64,000 nucleotides of DNA from Botrimarina hoheduenensis (GCF_007859815.1 NZ_SJPH01000003.1:301843-365842); one strand, 5' to 3'; shown: positions 46,607 through 56,611, counted from the first letter of the stretch. The notes: a model not told the origin generated them from the sequence alone. A program made the numbers and translations.

Positions 46607-46855
46607 CTACAGCCGCGAACCCCATTTGCGGATGGCGTAGATGCACACCACCGCTCCGACCGTGGCGGTCAGCAGATCAGCGGGGAATCCCTTCACGCCG
46701 AAACCCACCATCCGAAAAAGGAAACCGCCGACAAACGATCCCAGCACGCCGACCACCAGCGTCGGCAACCAGCCGGGCCGCGGCGCGTTCATAAACCAGG
46801 CCGCGAGTGATCCGGCCCCCAGTCCAATCAACAGCATCCAGAGCAAGCTAAGCAT
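46607..46855 (-). CDS. GlsB/YeaQ/YmgE family membrane protein
   Basis: An 82-residue protein with three hydrophobic segments: residues 1-18 (LLWMLLIGLGAGSLAAWF), 27-50 (LPTLVVGVLGSFVGGFLFRMVG) and 59-75 (LTATVGAVVCIYAIRKW). The G-x-x-(S/A)-G-x-x-A/G pattern is the transglycosylase-associated-protein family signature; in E. coli and enterococci members are linked to stress response, but the mechanism is unknown. ATG at 46855 gives the normal family length. It has no operon partner: the gene at 5' on this strand is aceF, 78 bp upstream. Confidence 0.93.
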   Translation of the reverse strand: MLSLLWMLLIGLGAGSLAAWFMNAPRPGWLPTLVVGVLGSFVGGFLFRMVGFGVKGFPADLLTATVGAVVCIYAIRKWGSRL

Positions 46856-46933
46856 GTTGGTGGTTCGCGGGGTGGAGACGAATCTTGGCGAGCCCGCCAC
46901 ACGAAGCGCGGGACCGACTGCTGAAGGAGACCA

Positions 46934-48310
46934 TTACGGTGCCAGCAACAAACGGCCCGGTGCGGCGAGGAAGCTCTTGAGCTCGTTGACGAAGCGGGCC
47001 GCGTCGGCCCCATCGACCACGCGATGGTCATAGGTGAGCGACAACGGCATCACCAGCCGCGGCTCGATGCGCTGCTTGTCTCCCTTGCCGACGACCATCG
47101 GCAGCATGCGGCTGCGTCCGACCAGCAGGATTGCTACCTCGGGCGCGTTGATGATCGGCGTTGAGTAGGTTCCCCCCACCGCGCCCATGTTGCTGATCGT
47201 GAACGTGCCGCCGCGCATCTCGTCGATCGACAGCGAGCCGTCGCGGGCTTTATCGACAAGCCGATCGAGTTCGCGCGTGATCTGCGAGATGCTTAGCCGA
47301 TCGGCATCGCGCACCACCGGCACGACTAGGCCGCGATCGGTGTCGACCGCCACACCGATGTTGACATACTCCTTGTAGATGACTTCGCCCGCTTCCATAT
47401 CGACCGACGAGTTGACGATCGGGTGCCGCTTGAGCGCGCCGGCGATCGCCTTAATCAGAAACGGCATCTGGGTGAGCTTGAGGCCCTGAGCGGTGTAGTC
47501 GTCTTTGCTCGCCTGACGAATCTCTTCCAGCTCGGAGACATCGACATCATCGAAGTTGGTGAGCTGCGGAATGGTTGTGTAGCTGGCGACCATGTTGGCG
47601 GCGATGGTCTTCCGCATGCGACTCATCTTCTCAACGTGCGTCGCCCCCTGGGCGTCGCTGCTCGCCAGTCCTGGTGCGTTGGAGACGGGAGCCGCGGCGC
47701 GGGCCTGCTGCTGCGCGGCACGCACATGAGCCTGCACATCGTCCTCGGTCACACGCCCCCCCGAACCGCTGGGGCGCACTCGGCGCAGATCGACTCCAAG
47801 CTCACGGGCTAAGCGGCGGACCGACGGGCTTGCCGCGGCGGCGGCATGGCCATCGCCGGGCTCATCGCGCGGCGCTGCAGGAGCGGCTGCGACGGGAGCG
47901 GCGGCGGGAGCCGGCGGGGGGGTCGGTGCCGCTACGGGGGCCGGTGCCGGCGTGGCGGCAGGGGCGGCCGCGGCAGGGGCTTGAGGCGGCGCAGGAGCGG
48001 GCTCCGGTGCTGCTGCGGGCTCCGGCGCTGCAGGCGCTGCAGGCGCTGCCGGCGCGGGGGCCGCTGCGGCACTCGCTGCGGCTTCGATCTCAAAGATCGG
48101 GGAGCCCACCGTCACGGTATCCCCCTCGGCGACAAGCACCTTGACGATCTTGCCCGCCTGCGGGCTGGGAACCGGCATGGTTGCCTTGTCGGTCTCGATC
48201 TCGAGCAGGTCCTGGTCGGCGGTGACGGTGTCTCCCTCCGAAACGAGGATCGACAGAATGTCGCCCGACTCGATGTTCTCGCCGAGGCTGGGGAGGGTGA
48301 TCTGCGGCAT
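46934..48310 (-). CDS. aceF: Pyruvate dehydrogenase E2, dihydrolipoamide acetyltransferase
   Basis: A 458-residue protein of standard E2 plan. One lipoyl domain (1-75), lipoylated on Lys42 in EIETDKATMPVPS; a long Ala/Pro-rich flexible linker (about 80-150); the E1/E3-binding domain (about 155-195, SVRRLARELGVDLRRVRPSG); and a catalytic domain (about 220-458) with the active-site His in TYDHRVVDGADAARF. It transfers acetyl groups from lipoamide to CoA in the pyruvate dehydrogenase complex. The single lipoyl domain is fewer than the three of E. coli AceF. It lies 77 bp after aceE on the same strand. Confidence 0.97.
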   Translation of the reverse strand: MPQITLPSLGENIESGDILSILVSEGDTVTADQDLLEIETDKATMPVPSPQAGKIVKVLVAEGDTVTVGSPIFEIEAAASAAAAPAPAAPAAPAAPEPAAAPEPAPAPPQAPAAAAPAATPAPAPVAAPTPPPAPAAAPVAAAPAAPRDEPGDGHAAAAASPSVRRLARELGVDLRRVRPSGSGGRVTEDDVQAHVRAAQQQARAAAPVSNAPGLASSDAQGATHVEKMSRMRKTIAANMVASYTTIPQLTNFDDVDVSELEEIRQASKDDYTAQGLKLTQMPFLIKAIAGALKRHPIVNSSVDMEAGEVIYKEYVNIGVAVDTDRGLVVPVVRDADRLSISQITRELDRLVDKARDGSLSIDEMRGGTFTISNMGAVGGTYSTPIINAPEVAILLVGRSRMLPMVVGKGDKQRIEPRLVMPLSLTYDHRVVDGADAARFVNELKSFLAAPGRLLLAP

Positions 48311-48387
48311 CTGGATTCTTGGAGCTGGCGACGGTTGGCGGAAGGCGACAGTCGGGTATCAGGGTGTGTCGATGGTGCTGCGGTCGC

Positions 48388-51120
48388 TTACGCGTACAGC
48401 GGGGACTTTTTCTCGCGATCGTAACCGAGGTCGGCGATCGCTTGATCCACCACCTTGGCGTCGAGCTTGCCATCTTGGCTGAGCTTATAGAGCGTGGCGA
48501 TCACGACGCTGGCGGCATCGACCTCAAAGTGGCGGCGGAGGTTCTCGCGGCTCTCGCTGCGGCCCATGCCGTCGGTCCCCAGGCAGAACATGCCCGCGGG
48601 GGCCCACGGGGCAACCTGCTCGCTCAGGCACCGCAGGTAATCACTCGCGGCGATGATCGGGCCCTCTGAATCCTTGAGCTGCTGCTCAAAGTACGACTGC
48701 TTACGCGGTGCGGTAGGATTGAGCATGTTCCAACGCTCAACCTCTTGGGCCTCGCGGCGGAGCTCGTTGTAGCTGGTGACACTCCACACGTCGGACGAGA
48801 TGGCGTACTTCTCGGCAAGGATCTGCTGCGCGTCGAGCACGCCGTGCAAGATCGATCCGCTGCCGAAGAGCTGCACCCGCTGCTGTGCGTCGTTGGCCTC
48901 AACGCTCTTGAGCCGGTACATTCCGCGGATGATGCCCTCGACCACCGCCTTGTCGGGCGCGCCATCGGGGCCAGCGGGGATCTCGGGCATCACAACGTTC
49001 TCGTTCTCGAGCATCAAGTAGTAGATGCACGTCTCGTTCTCGACGTACATCTTGTGAAGCCCGTGGAACATGATCACGGCGGTCTCGTAGCTGTACGCCG
49101 GGTCGTAGGCGCGCACGGTGGGGAACGCGATGGCGTTGACCAGCGAGTGGCCGTCCTGGTGCTGCAGGCCCTCGCCGTTGAGGGTCGTGCGGCCGGCGGT
49201 GCCGCCCAACAGGAAGCCTTTGGCCCGCATGTCTGCGGCCGCCCAGATGAGGTCGCCGATGCGCTGGAACCCGAACATCGAGTAGTAGATGAACATCGGG
49301 ATCATCTGCACGCCGTGCGAGCTGTAGGCGGTGCCCGCGGCGTTGAAGCTGCTCATGCTGCCCGCCTCGGTGATGCCCTCTTCCAGCAGCTGACCGTCCT
49401 TGGCTTCCTTGTAGTAGGCGATCTGATCCGCATCGACCGGCTCATAGAGCTGACCCATATGGGCGTAGATGCCCACCTGACGGAACAGACCTTCCATGCC
49501 AAACGTGCGGGACTCGTCCGGCACGATCGGCACGATATGCTTGCCGATCTTCTTGTCCCGCAACAAGTCGGTCAGCAACCGGACAAAGCCCATGGTGGTG
49601 GACATCTCTTTGCCGGGGCCCTTGCTGACGAGCTTTTCGAGCGTCTTGCCGTACTCGGCGAGGGTGGGCACCTCGAGCGGTGCCACGTCCGCGTGGCGTG
49701 ACGGCACCGGGCCGCCCAGCGCAGCACGGCGCTCGCGCAGGTACTTCATTTCCGGGCTGTCCTCCGGCGGGCGATAGAACGGTGCCTCGGCGACGCGCTC
49801 GTCAGAGATGGGGATGCCGAACCGGGTGCGGAACTCGTGCAGCTCCTTCTCGTTCAGCTCTTTGTTGTTGTGCGTGATGTTGCGGCCTTCGCCCGCTTCG
49901 CCCAGGCCGTAGCCCTTGATCGTCTTGGCGATCACGACGGTCGGCTTGCCGTTGCGCTCACACGCCTTGGCGTAGGCGGCGTAAACCTTCTCCGGGTCGT
50001 GCCCGCCGCGCTTCATCTTTTCGAGCTTCTTATCGGAGAGCTTCTTAGCGCGCTCGAGCAGCTCGGGGTACTTGCCGAAGAACTTCTCGCGGATGTACTG
50101 GCCGCCGGCGACCACATACTTTTGGTACTCGCCGTCGACAACTTCCATCATGCGCTGCGCGAGCAGGCCGTTGTGATCGGCCTCGACGAGCGGGTCCCAG
50201 TCGCCGCCCCAGACCACCTTGATGACGTTCCAGCCGGCACCGCGGAACGTGCCCTCGAGCTCTTGGATGATCTTGCCGTTGCCGCGCACCGGACCATCGA
50301 GCCGTTGCAGGTTGCAGTTGATGACAAACGTGAGGTTGTCCAGGCACTCGCGTGCGGCAAGGGTGATCGCGCCGAGGGTCTCGGGTTCGTCACACTCACC
50401 GTCGCCCAAGAAGGCCCAGACGCGTTTGTCTTTGCAGTCCTTGATGCCGCGATCGGTCAGGTACTCGTTGAAGCGGGCCTGGTAGATCGCCATGATCGGC
50501 GCAAGGCCCATCGACACCGTGGGGAACTCCCAGAAGCCGGGCATCAGCCAGGGGTGGGGGTAGCTCGAGAGCCCGCCCCCCTTGCCCATCTCACGCCGGA
50601 AGTTGACCAGATTCTGCTCGGTCAGGCGTCCTTCGAGGAACGCCCGGCTGTAGATGCCCGGGGCGGCGTGCCCCTGATAGTAGACCTGATCGCCCGAGAA
50701 GTTGTCTTCGCCGCGGCCGCGGATGAAATGGTTCAGCGCGACCTCGTACAGCGTCGCCGAGCTGGCGAACGTGCTGATGTGGCCGCCCGGCTTGGCTTTG
50801 TCGCGATTGGCGCGGGTGACCATCGCCATGGCGTTCCAGCGGACATAGCTCTTAATGCGGCGCTCGAGCTCGCGATCGCCCGGATAGGCCGGCTGATCGC
50901 TCCGCGGGATGGTGTTGATGTAAGGTGTTGTGGCGGTAAACGGCAGCTCAACGCCGTTGCGCACCGCCGCGGCTTCGAGCGCGGCCAGCAGTTCCTTGGC
51001 GCGCTCGGGCCCTTTGCTCTCCAGGACGTAGTCGAGCGATTCGAGCCATTCGTTGGTCTCGATCGGATCGACGTCGTTGGGGATCGGCGAGGAAGAATGC
51101 TTTACGTCGGCGCTGGCCAT
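48388..51120 (-). CDS. aceE: Pyruvate dehydrogenase E1, homodimeric type
   Basis: A 910-residue thiamine-diphosphate enzyme of the AceE (homodimeric) class. The ThDP-binding motif is visible as FLGDGECDEPETLGAI ... FVINCNLQRLDG (GDG to NCN). SYPHPWLMPGFWEFPTVSMGLAP and GKTVVIAKTIKGYGLGEAGE are typical, as is the second half with AGTAYSSHGVQMIPMFIYYSMFGFQRIGDL. It decarboxylates pyruvate and acetylates the lipoyl group of E2. Length is close to the E. coli enzyme (887). The middle gene of lpd-aceE-aceF, 99 bp after lpd. ATG 51120 has an AGGTAG about 10 bases before. Confidence 0.97.
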   Translation of the reverse strand: MASADVKHSSSPIPNDVDPIETNEWLESLDYVLESKGPERAKELLAALEAAAVRNGVELPFTATTPYINTIPRSDQPAYPGDRELERRIKSYVRWNAMAMVTRANRDKAKPGGHISTFASSATLYEVALNHFIRGRGEDNFSGDQVYYQGHAAPGIYSRAFLEGRLTEQNLVNFRREMGKGGGLSSYPHPWLMPGFWEFPTVSMGLAPIMAIYQARFNEYLTDRGIKDCKDKRVWAFLGDGECDEPETLGAITLAARECLDNLTFVINCNLQRLDGPVRGNGKIIQELEGTFRGAGWNVIKVVWGGDWDPLVEADHNGLLAQRMMEVVDGEYQKYVVAGGQYIREKFFGKYPELLERAKKLSDKKLEKMKRGGHDPEKVYAAYAKACERNGKPTVVIAKTIKGYGLGEAGEGRNITHNNKELNEKELHEFRTRFGIPISDERVAEAPFYRPPEDSPEMKYLRERRAALGGPVPSRHADVAPLEVPTLAEYGKTLEKLVSKGPGKEMSTTMGFVRLLTDLLRDKKIGKHIVPIVPDESRTFGMEGLFRQVGIYAHMGQLYEPVDADQIAYYKEAKDGQLLEEGITEAGSMSSFNAAGTAYSSHGVQMIPMFIYYSMFGFQRIGDLIWAAADMRAKGFLLGGTAGRTTLNGEGLQHQDGHSLVNAIAFPTVRAYDPAYSYETAVIMFHGLHKMYVENETCIYYLMLENENVVMPEIPAGPDGAPDKAVVEGIIRGMYRLKSVEANDAQQRVQLFGSGSILHGVLDAQQILAEKYAISSDVWSVTSYNELRREAQEVERWNMLNPTAPRKQSYFEQQLKDSEGPIIAASDYLRCLSEQVAPWAPAGMFCLGTDGMGRSESRENLRRHFEVDAASVVIATLYKLSQDGKLDAKVVDQAIADLGYDREKKSPLYA

Positions 51121-51219
51121 GGAAGGCTACCTAAATATGGCTGACAAGATCGCGGGGATCCTCGCGGGTTGGTGCCGGTCGCGGCACCAACGTGAGGGAC
51201 CCTCACTCGGATCAATAGT

Positions 51220-52650
51220 TTAGCGTCGTTTTGGTTTGTAGATCTCGGTTGCGGTGCCCAGATGCACTTCGCCTGCAAAGGCGACGGTCTCGCTGAGCGT
51301 CGGGTGCGGGTGGATCGAGCCCGCGATGTCGTGCACGTTGCAGCCCATCTCGATGGCGAGCACCGCCTCGGCGATCAGCTCACCCGCTCCGGATCCCACG
51401 ATTCCGCAGCCCAAGACGCGGTCGGTCTCGGGGTCGATGATCCACTTGGTCAGGCCGTCGGTACGACCGTTGGCCAGCGCCCGACCGGACGCCTGCCAGG
51501 GGTAGGTCGCGATCTCGACTTGGCGGCCCTGGGCCTTCGCCTCGTCGGCGGTCAAACCGGCCCAGGCAATCTCCGGATCCGTAAACACCACCGCGGGGAT
51601 CGCTTGGGCGTCAAACGCCGCCGGTTTGCCGGCCAGCACCTCAGCGGCGATTCGCCCCTCGTAGGCTGCCTTGTGAGCAAGCATCGGATCGCCCGCAACG
51701 TCGCCAATGGCCAAGATGTGCGGATCGGCGGTCCGCTGCTGATCGTCGGTCTCGACAAAGCCGCGCTCGTTCACCACGACCTGCGTGTTCTCCAGCCCAA
51801 AGCCCTTCGAGACGGGCCACCGACCGATCGACACCAGCACACGGTCGAACTGCACCTTGCCGTTCAGCTCGGCACCCTCGATCGCGACTTCCACTTTGTC
51901 GCCCAGGTCTTTCACCCCGGCGACCTTGTGGTTGAGATAGATCGCCTCGAAGCGTTCTTTCACGCGCCGCGCTAAGGGTCGCACCAGATCGCGATCGGCC
52001 CCCGGTAGCAGCCCGTCTGACAGCTCGACCACGGTGACTTTCGAGCCGAGTTCGGCGTAGACGGTGCCCATCTCCAGGCCGATGTAGCCACCGCCCACAA
52101 CGAGCAGCGACGCGGGGATATCGACCAAGTCGAGCGCACCGGTCGAGCTCACGACGCGTGGCGAGCCGATGTTCAAAAACTTGGGCATCGCCGGCACGCT
52201 GCCGGTAGCCAAGATGCAGTGGTCGAAGGTCAGGCGCTCGGTGCCGAGGATCGAGGAACCGTCTGACCCCGCCACGGGTTCGAGGTTCAGCGTGGTCGAA
52301 TCAACGAACACACCGCGGGCATTGATCTTTCGCACCTTGCGGGCATCGGCGAGCTTGCTCAACCCCCCCGAGAGCGTTTCGATGATCTCGTTCTTGCGGG
52401 CCCGAACCTTTTCGATATCCACCGTTGGACGCGAGAAGCTGACCCCCCAATCGGCCATCTCCTCTGCCTCGGAGATGATCTTCGCCACGTGCAGCAGGGC
52501 CTTGCTGGGGATGCAGCCGCGCAGCAGACAGGTGCCTCCTAGCCGCGGGTCGGCCTCTACGAGGGTGACCTCCAAGCCGAGGTCGGCGGCGAGGAACGCA
52601 GCGGCGTAACCGCCCGGCCCGCCACCCAGAACAACGACCTGTGAGTGCAT
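51220..52650 (-). CDS. lpd: Dihydrolipoyl dehydrogenase (E3)
   Basis: A 476-residue FAD enzyme. The N-terminus VVVLGGGPGGYAAAFLAADLG is the FAD-binding GxGxxG; the redox disulfide is Cys41-Cys46 in GGTCLLRGCIPSKALLH; LLVVGGGYIGLEMG binds NAD+; near the end HPHPTLSE carries the catalytic His/Glu pair (His449, Glu454). It reoxidises dihydrolipoamide and passes electrons to NAD+. It is the first gene of the lpd-aceE-aceF unit in the direction of transcription; its 5' region lies in the 415-bp gap at 52651-53065. ATG 52650 fixed by the start of the FAD domain. Confidence 0.97.
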   Translation of the reverse strand: MHSQVVVLGGGPGGYAAAFLAADLGLEVTLVEADPRLGGTCLLRGCIPSKALLHVAKIISEAEEMADWGVSFSRPTVDIEKVRARKNEIIETLSGGLSKLADARKVRKINARGVFVDSTTLNLEPVAGSDGSSILGTERLTFDHCILATGSVPAMPKFLNIGSPRVVSSTGALDLVDIPASLLVVGGGYIGLEMGTVYAELGSKVTVVELSDGLLPGADRDLVRPLARRVKERFEAIYLNHKVAGVKDLGDKVEVAIEGAELNGKVQFDRVLVSIGRWPVSKGFGLENTQVVVNERGFVETDDQQRTADPHILAIGDVAGDPMLAHKAAYEGRIAAEVLAGKPAAFDAQAIPAVVFTDPEIAWAGLTADEAKAQGRQVEIATYPWQASGRALANGRTDGLTKWIIDPETDRVLGCGIVGSGAGELIAEAVLAIEMGCNVHDIAGSIHPHPTLSETVAFAGEVHLGTATEIYKPKRR

Positions 52651-53065
52651 CGGTTAAGCGAATCCCGGAGAGGGTGGTGAAAATCGGCCAACGGCCAAAG
52701 CATCGTGATCTGAGGAGAACGCATTCCGACAGGGGCACCCCGCTGACTGGGGATAACCGTCGGCAAGCATCTCTACAGCAGCGATATCGGTGGAGTAACG
52801 GCAAGCAAGGCGGAGCAGCAGGCGGGGAGGGCCCAGCAAACGGAAGACCGTTGGCCGCAGCCGACAATCGGGCGACTTGCAGTTGGCTCCGCAGATCGAC
52901 GCAAGGCCGCTCCCTAGCAGCCGTTACAGCCCCTAGAGTCTACGCATCCGCCGCTTTGGCACAATGGTGAGCAAACCGACCCGCCTTACCCCCCAAAGGA
53001 CCCTAGATGCCTGCCTTAGCGTCGGCAACTTCCTGCCGGTAGAAGTTTGGGCCGCTAAAACAAGT
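52651..53065. other. Gap upstream of lpd
   Basis: 415 bp. It must hold the promoter of the pyruvate dehydrogenase genes, but I see no clear -35/-10 pair or operator, and no RNA gene; the small open frames here have no recognised content. Confidence 0.4.
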
Positions 53066-53983
53066 CTATCGGCCCTTCCCCAGCACCTGATCCAGCGCGG
53101 ACCCCAAGTCGGGCGTCTCAAAGCGGAAGCCCGCTTCCTCGAGACGGTGAGGAAGAACCCGGGAGCCATGGAGCAACAGGGGCTCGGCCATCTCGCCCAT
53201 CGCCAGCTTCAGCGCGAACGCCGGGGCCGGGGCCCAGGTCGGCCGACCGAGCTTTGCTCCGAGTGTCTTCGTAAATTCCCGATTGCTGACCGGCTGGGGA
53301 GCGGTCGCATTGACCGCACCATGGACGGCGTCGTTGCCCGCCACAAAACGGATGGCTCTGACCAGATCGGGCAGCGCGATCCAGCTCATCACCTGATCGC
53401 CGCTGCCCAGCACTCCACCACCGCCCCAGCGGAACAACGGCAGCATCTTTTCTAACGCCCCGCCCTTGGGGCTCAGCACGATCCCAATACGCAGCTGAAC
53501 AACCCGTACGCCCGCCTCCCAGGCAGGTTGGCAAGCGGCTTCCCACTGCTGACACGTCTCGGCCAAAAAGCCCTCTCCGGCTGGCGAAGTCTCATCCACC
53601 GGCTCGTCGCCCCGATTGCCGTAGTAGCCGGTTGCCGATGCACAGACAAAAACCCGCGGCTTGCGGTCCATGCTGGCGATCGTCTCCGCCAGCAGCCGCG
53701 TGCTGTTGACTCGACTATCGACGATCTGCTGCTTGACTTGCGGAGTCCAACGCTCGCCGGCAATGTGCTTGCCCGCCAGGTGAACGATAACCTCGACTCC
53801 CTCCAGGCGTGCGGCGTCGACTTTGCCGGCCTTCGGCTCCCAGAGAGCTTCGTTGGGGGCCGGGCTCCGCTCGCCACGAACGAGCCGCAGAGCGGGAATC
53901 TCATCGGCGGAGAGCGAATCGATCAGTGCCGACCCGACGAGTCCCGTCGAGCCAGAGATCGCGAACGGAGGAGGATCGTTCAT
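53066..53983 (-). CDS. TIGR01777-family NAD(P)-binding epimerase-like protein
   Basis: A 305-residue short-chain dehydrogenase/epimerase-like protein. FAISGSTGLVGSALIDSL (7-24) is the family's GxTGLVG; VIVHLAGKHIAGERWTPQVKQQIVDSR is typical of TIGR01777 (YfcH/SDR39U1), as are ATGYYGNRGDEPVDETSPAGEGFLAE with Tyr as the possible base and VQLRIGIVLSPKGGALEKMLPLFRWGGGG. The C-terminal DUF1731-like region has GAVNATAPQPVSNREFTKTL and LPHRLEEAGFRFETPDL. The substrate is unknown; members are linked to cell-division inhibitor SulA by annotation only. No Shine-Dalgarno is seen before ATG 53983. Confidence 0.92.
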   Translation of the reverse strand: MNDPPPFAISGSTGLVGSALIDSLSADEIPALRLVRGERSPAPNEALWEPKAGKVDAARLEGVEVIVHLAGKHIAGERWTPQVKQQIVDSRVNSTRLLAETIASMDRKPRVFVCASATGYYGNRGDEPVDETSPAGEGFLAETCQQWEAACQPAWEAGVRVVQLRIGIVLSPKGGALEKMLPLFRWGGGGVLGSGDQVMSWIALPDLVRAIRFVAGNDAVHGAVNATAPQPVSNREFTKTLGAKLGRPTWAPAPAFALKLAMGEMAEPLLLHGSRVLPHRLEEAGFRFETPDLGSALDQVLGKGR

Positions 53984-54121
53984 AGGAGGCGGGAGCGCGC
54001 AAGCGGGGGCGCGCCATATAGGTTTTCGGAGGGACGAATCGCTGCTTCAGCGACCTGCTGCAACTGTCGCGTGGCCTGGGCCGTGGGTGCCCATGGTAGC
54101 ACAGGATTCTAAAAACCGTGC

Positions 54122-55081
54122 CTACTCACGCCGTTCTTTAAAACGGCGGCTCGCCCGCGCGAGGATCCGCCGCTCGGCAGCCGTCAGACTGTCCTGGCCG
54201 GTCGCTTGGATCTTTCTGAGCACCGCATCCAGTTGCTCTTCGTCCGGATCCGCCTCGGTTTCCGCCTCGCGGTGCACGCGGAGCTTTGGACGCCGCTTGA
54301 GTGAAGGGAGCTTGAGGCCCCCTTCGGCCGCTTCAAACCAATCGCTCAGCCGCAGCCCGTAGCGGAAATACAGAAAGCCAAACAGCGCACCGCCGAGATG
54401 CGCTGTGTAAGCGATATTTCCCGAGCGCGTTACCGCGCCGAACATGTCTTGCCCCAAGAATACGACAGCCAGCAGCCAAGCCGGCATCGGCACCACACCA
54501 AACAACAGCACCTTCACGTGGGGGTACCACAACGCGAACAGAATCAGGATGGCAGAGATCCCACCCGAGGCCCCCACCAGTCCGGGGGCGACGCTGGCGA
54601 CAACACCATCAGCCCCCACGAGCATCCCCTGGGGGCCGTTGTCGAACTGCTCCGCCACGCTCCACACCAAGCCCGCGAACGCCGCCGAAGCAAAGAAGAA
54701 GGCCAGGTACTCTCGCCCCCCCAGCCGCGGCTCGACCGCCCGGCCAAAGAAGAAGAGCGCCAATCCATTAAAGAACAGGTGCTGGATGCCGCGCGTGTCG
54801 TGCGCTAGCGCGTAGGTCACGAGCGTATAAATGCGCCAAGGACGCTGATACCAGTCGGCCGGCAGCTCGAGCAGGTTCGTGACGAGCGACTCGGGGGCCG
54901 CCATGCCGGCCCCTCGACTGAGCGTGAAGAGCTGCAAGAGATAGACCACCCCGAGCACGGCCAGCAGCTTGGCGTTGGCAGACCAATTCGCGAAGCCGCT
55001 CCCCCCGCCCCGACCGCCGCCATCGCGCCAGCCACTGCCCGTGTCGTAACTCCGCTCGTAGTCGCGGTCGTAGATGCCCAT
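54122..55081 (-). CDS. Rhomboid family intramembrane serine protease
   Basis: A 319-residue multi-spanning protease. Six to seven hydrophobic segments lie between about 38 and 245. HLFFNGLALFFFG (101-113) is the first conserved rhomboid block, Ser172 sits in GASGGIS and His228 in YTAHLGGALFGFLYF, so the Ser-His dyad is complete. It cleaves membrane proteins within the bilayer. A Gly/Arg-rich N-terminus (DTGSGWRDGGGRGGGSG) and an 80-residue charged cytosolic C-terminus with LRKIQATGQDSLTAAERRILARASRR, a helix common in planctomycete rhomboids, flank it. The preceding gene starts 138 bp downstream on the same strand. Confidence 0.93.
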   Translation of the reverse strand: MGIYDRDYERSYDTGSGWRDGGGRGGGSGFANWSANAKLLAVLGVVYLLQLFTLSRGAGMAAPESLVTNLLELPADWYQRPWRIYTLVTYALAHDTRGIQHLFFNGLALFFFGRAVEPRLGGREYLAFFFASAAFAGLVWSVAEQFDNGPQGMLVGADGVVASVAPGLVGASGGISAILILFALWYPHVKVLLFGVVPMPAWLLAVVFLGQDMFGAVTRSGNIAYTAHLGGALFGFLYFRYGLRLSDWFEAAEGGLKLPSLKRRPKLRVHREAETEADPDEEQLDAVLRKIQATGQDSLTAAERRILARASRRFKERRE

Positions 55082-55312
55082 CCGTCGTCCCGGATCGATG
55101 TTGGCTGCCTGAGCGACGGACGGAGAGTCGAGCCGCTCGCAACGCTTTGCCAGTACTTATCGTAGGACGAATCCGACGCAAAGGGCATCGCCCCTGCGTG
55201 CAAGAAATCGACTGTCTCGGCCGGGGAGCCCCCCTCTCCGGCAGGAGTGAGTCGGCGATTGACCTTGTCAGGCCGGCCCCACGAAAAGTTCCGCCCTGTT
55301 AACGGTACCGGC

Positions 55313-56611
55313 TCAGAGGGCGTCCACATCGAGCGCGGGCGACACAACCGGGGTCATCGGCCCCCGTGCGCTGGCAATCTGCGCCGCGAGGGCGGCGTTC
55401 TCTTGCAAGGTGGTCTCGAGCAGGGTTTCAGCCTGTGCTAGCTGCTCGTTGAGTCGGTTCAGATGCGTCTCGATTGCATCGCGATCGCGTTCGACGGCGA
55501 CCAGATCGCTACGGGTTGCCTCGATCTGCGCCTTGCGGAACTCACTGAGTTTTTCCGCTCCAGCGAGGGCCTCGCGGAGTCGCTCCACCTCAACTCGTGC
55601 GCTCGACTGCAGGGCCGTCAGCTCAGCGTAAAGCTGCTCCGAGTCTGCTAGCAAGAACGCGTAGTCACGCACCAACCGCCGGTAGCGGAAGCTCACGGGT
55701 TCGGTCTCGCTACCGGGCGGGATCGGCTGACCATCGGCGTCGAGCGGTTCGCGTCGTTCCGGATCATCGTCTGCCTCGGCCGGCGTGCCGTCGCGCAGGT
55801 ACTCTTGGACTGTGGATTCGGGCAGCAGCTTGCGAAGTTGTTTCTCGCTGAGACCCGCAAACAGGTTGGGGCTATCGGCGGGCATCGACTCGTACACGAT
55901 CCAGGGGCCCTGGCTGTTGATCAACCGATCGGCTGCGTAGTCGTCTTCGGCGAGCTGGCCAAGCGGTAACAGCAGAGCGGTGCGTCCCTCGTTGTCGACC
56001 TCCTTGACCACAAATTCACCCAGGTACTGCTGCTGATTGGCATTGCCCTGCTCGAAGAGGTACACGACCGACTCGGGTTCGAGGTCCAGGCGGGCCGTCG
56101 CCGCACTGGTATCTTCGGCGGCGGCCGGCTCGGCATCGGGGTCATCCGGATTGCTGGTCTTCGGAGCGCTAGCGGGAAAGCTCACGCGGACCTGCCCGGT
56201 TGCAAGATCGACCTCGCCGGCCGGTTCGGCGTTCCGCCACACGCGGCCCCGCGCTCGGCTCTTCAGCCGTAGCTCATGTGCCATGCGGCCAACGCTGGCG
56301 AGTTCGGTCGCGTCGTCCGCCACGTTGATCTGGCCCGCCAGCCGGCGCACGACGCTGGCAACGCGCGTGCCCGACTCAAGCGCATCGATTCCTTCCAGCT
56401 CGGCGTTGAGCCGCTTGTCAGTATCGACAACTTGCTTCTGTAATGAGTTGCGGGCGTTGAGCGTCTGCGCGGCGAGAATCAAGAACGCCACCGACGCAAA
56501 ATAAAACGCCACGAGCGCGAGCACACTGCCCCAGTGCCAACGCTTGGACGCGAGGAACGCGGCGACAAGCACCACCAGCGACACAACACCGAGGAAGATG
56601 GCGATCAACAA
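55313..56611 (-). CDS. Hypothetical membrane protein with C-terminal coiled coil
   Basis: About 432 residues. Two hydrophobic segments at the start (LIAIFLGVVSLVVLVAAFLA; GSVLALVAFYFASVAFLILAAQ), then a soluble region with a beta-rich part (QVRVSFPAS, VVYLFEQGNANQQQYLGEFVVKEV) and a long C-terminal coiled coil (about 320-415: LFALLADSEQLYAELTALQSSARVEVERLREALAGAEKL...). No ATG lies near the first segment; I take the TTG at 56611, 8 bases after GGAAGG. TTG at 56671 is the longest frame. No family is recognised; planctomycete-type conserved protein, role unknown. Confidence 0.65.
   Translation of the reverse strand: MLIAIFLGVVSLVVLVAAFLASKRWHWGSVLALVAFYFASVAFLILAAQTLNARNSLQKQVVDTDKRLNAELEGIDALESGTRVASVVRRLAGQINVADDATELASVGRMAHELRLKSRARGRVWRNAEPAGEVDLATGQVRVSFPASAPKTSNPDDPDAEPAAAEDTSAATARLDLEPESVVYLFEQGNANQQQYLGEFVVKEVDNEGRTALLLPLGQLAEDDYAADRLINSQGPWIVYESMPADSPNLFAGLSEKQLRKLLPESTVQEYLRDGTPAEADDDPERREPLDADGQPIPPGSETEPVSFRYRRLVRDYAFLLADSEQLYAELTALQSSARVEVERLREALAGAEKLSEFRKAQIEATRSDLVAVERDRDAIETHLNRLNEQLAQAETLLETTLQENAALAAQIASARGPMTPVVSPALDVDAL

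Noticed and set aside
47930-48080. Low-complexity repeat in aceF as a mobile or unstable repeat
   Set aside because: It is the usual Ala/Pro linker between the E2 lipoyl and binding domains.
51244-51975. Long open frame antisense to lpd, as well as several antisense frames over aceE and aceF
   Set aside because: Explained by GC-rich codon bias on the coding strand; none shows family signatures.
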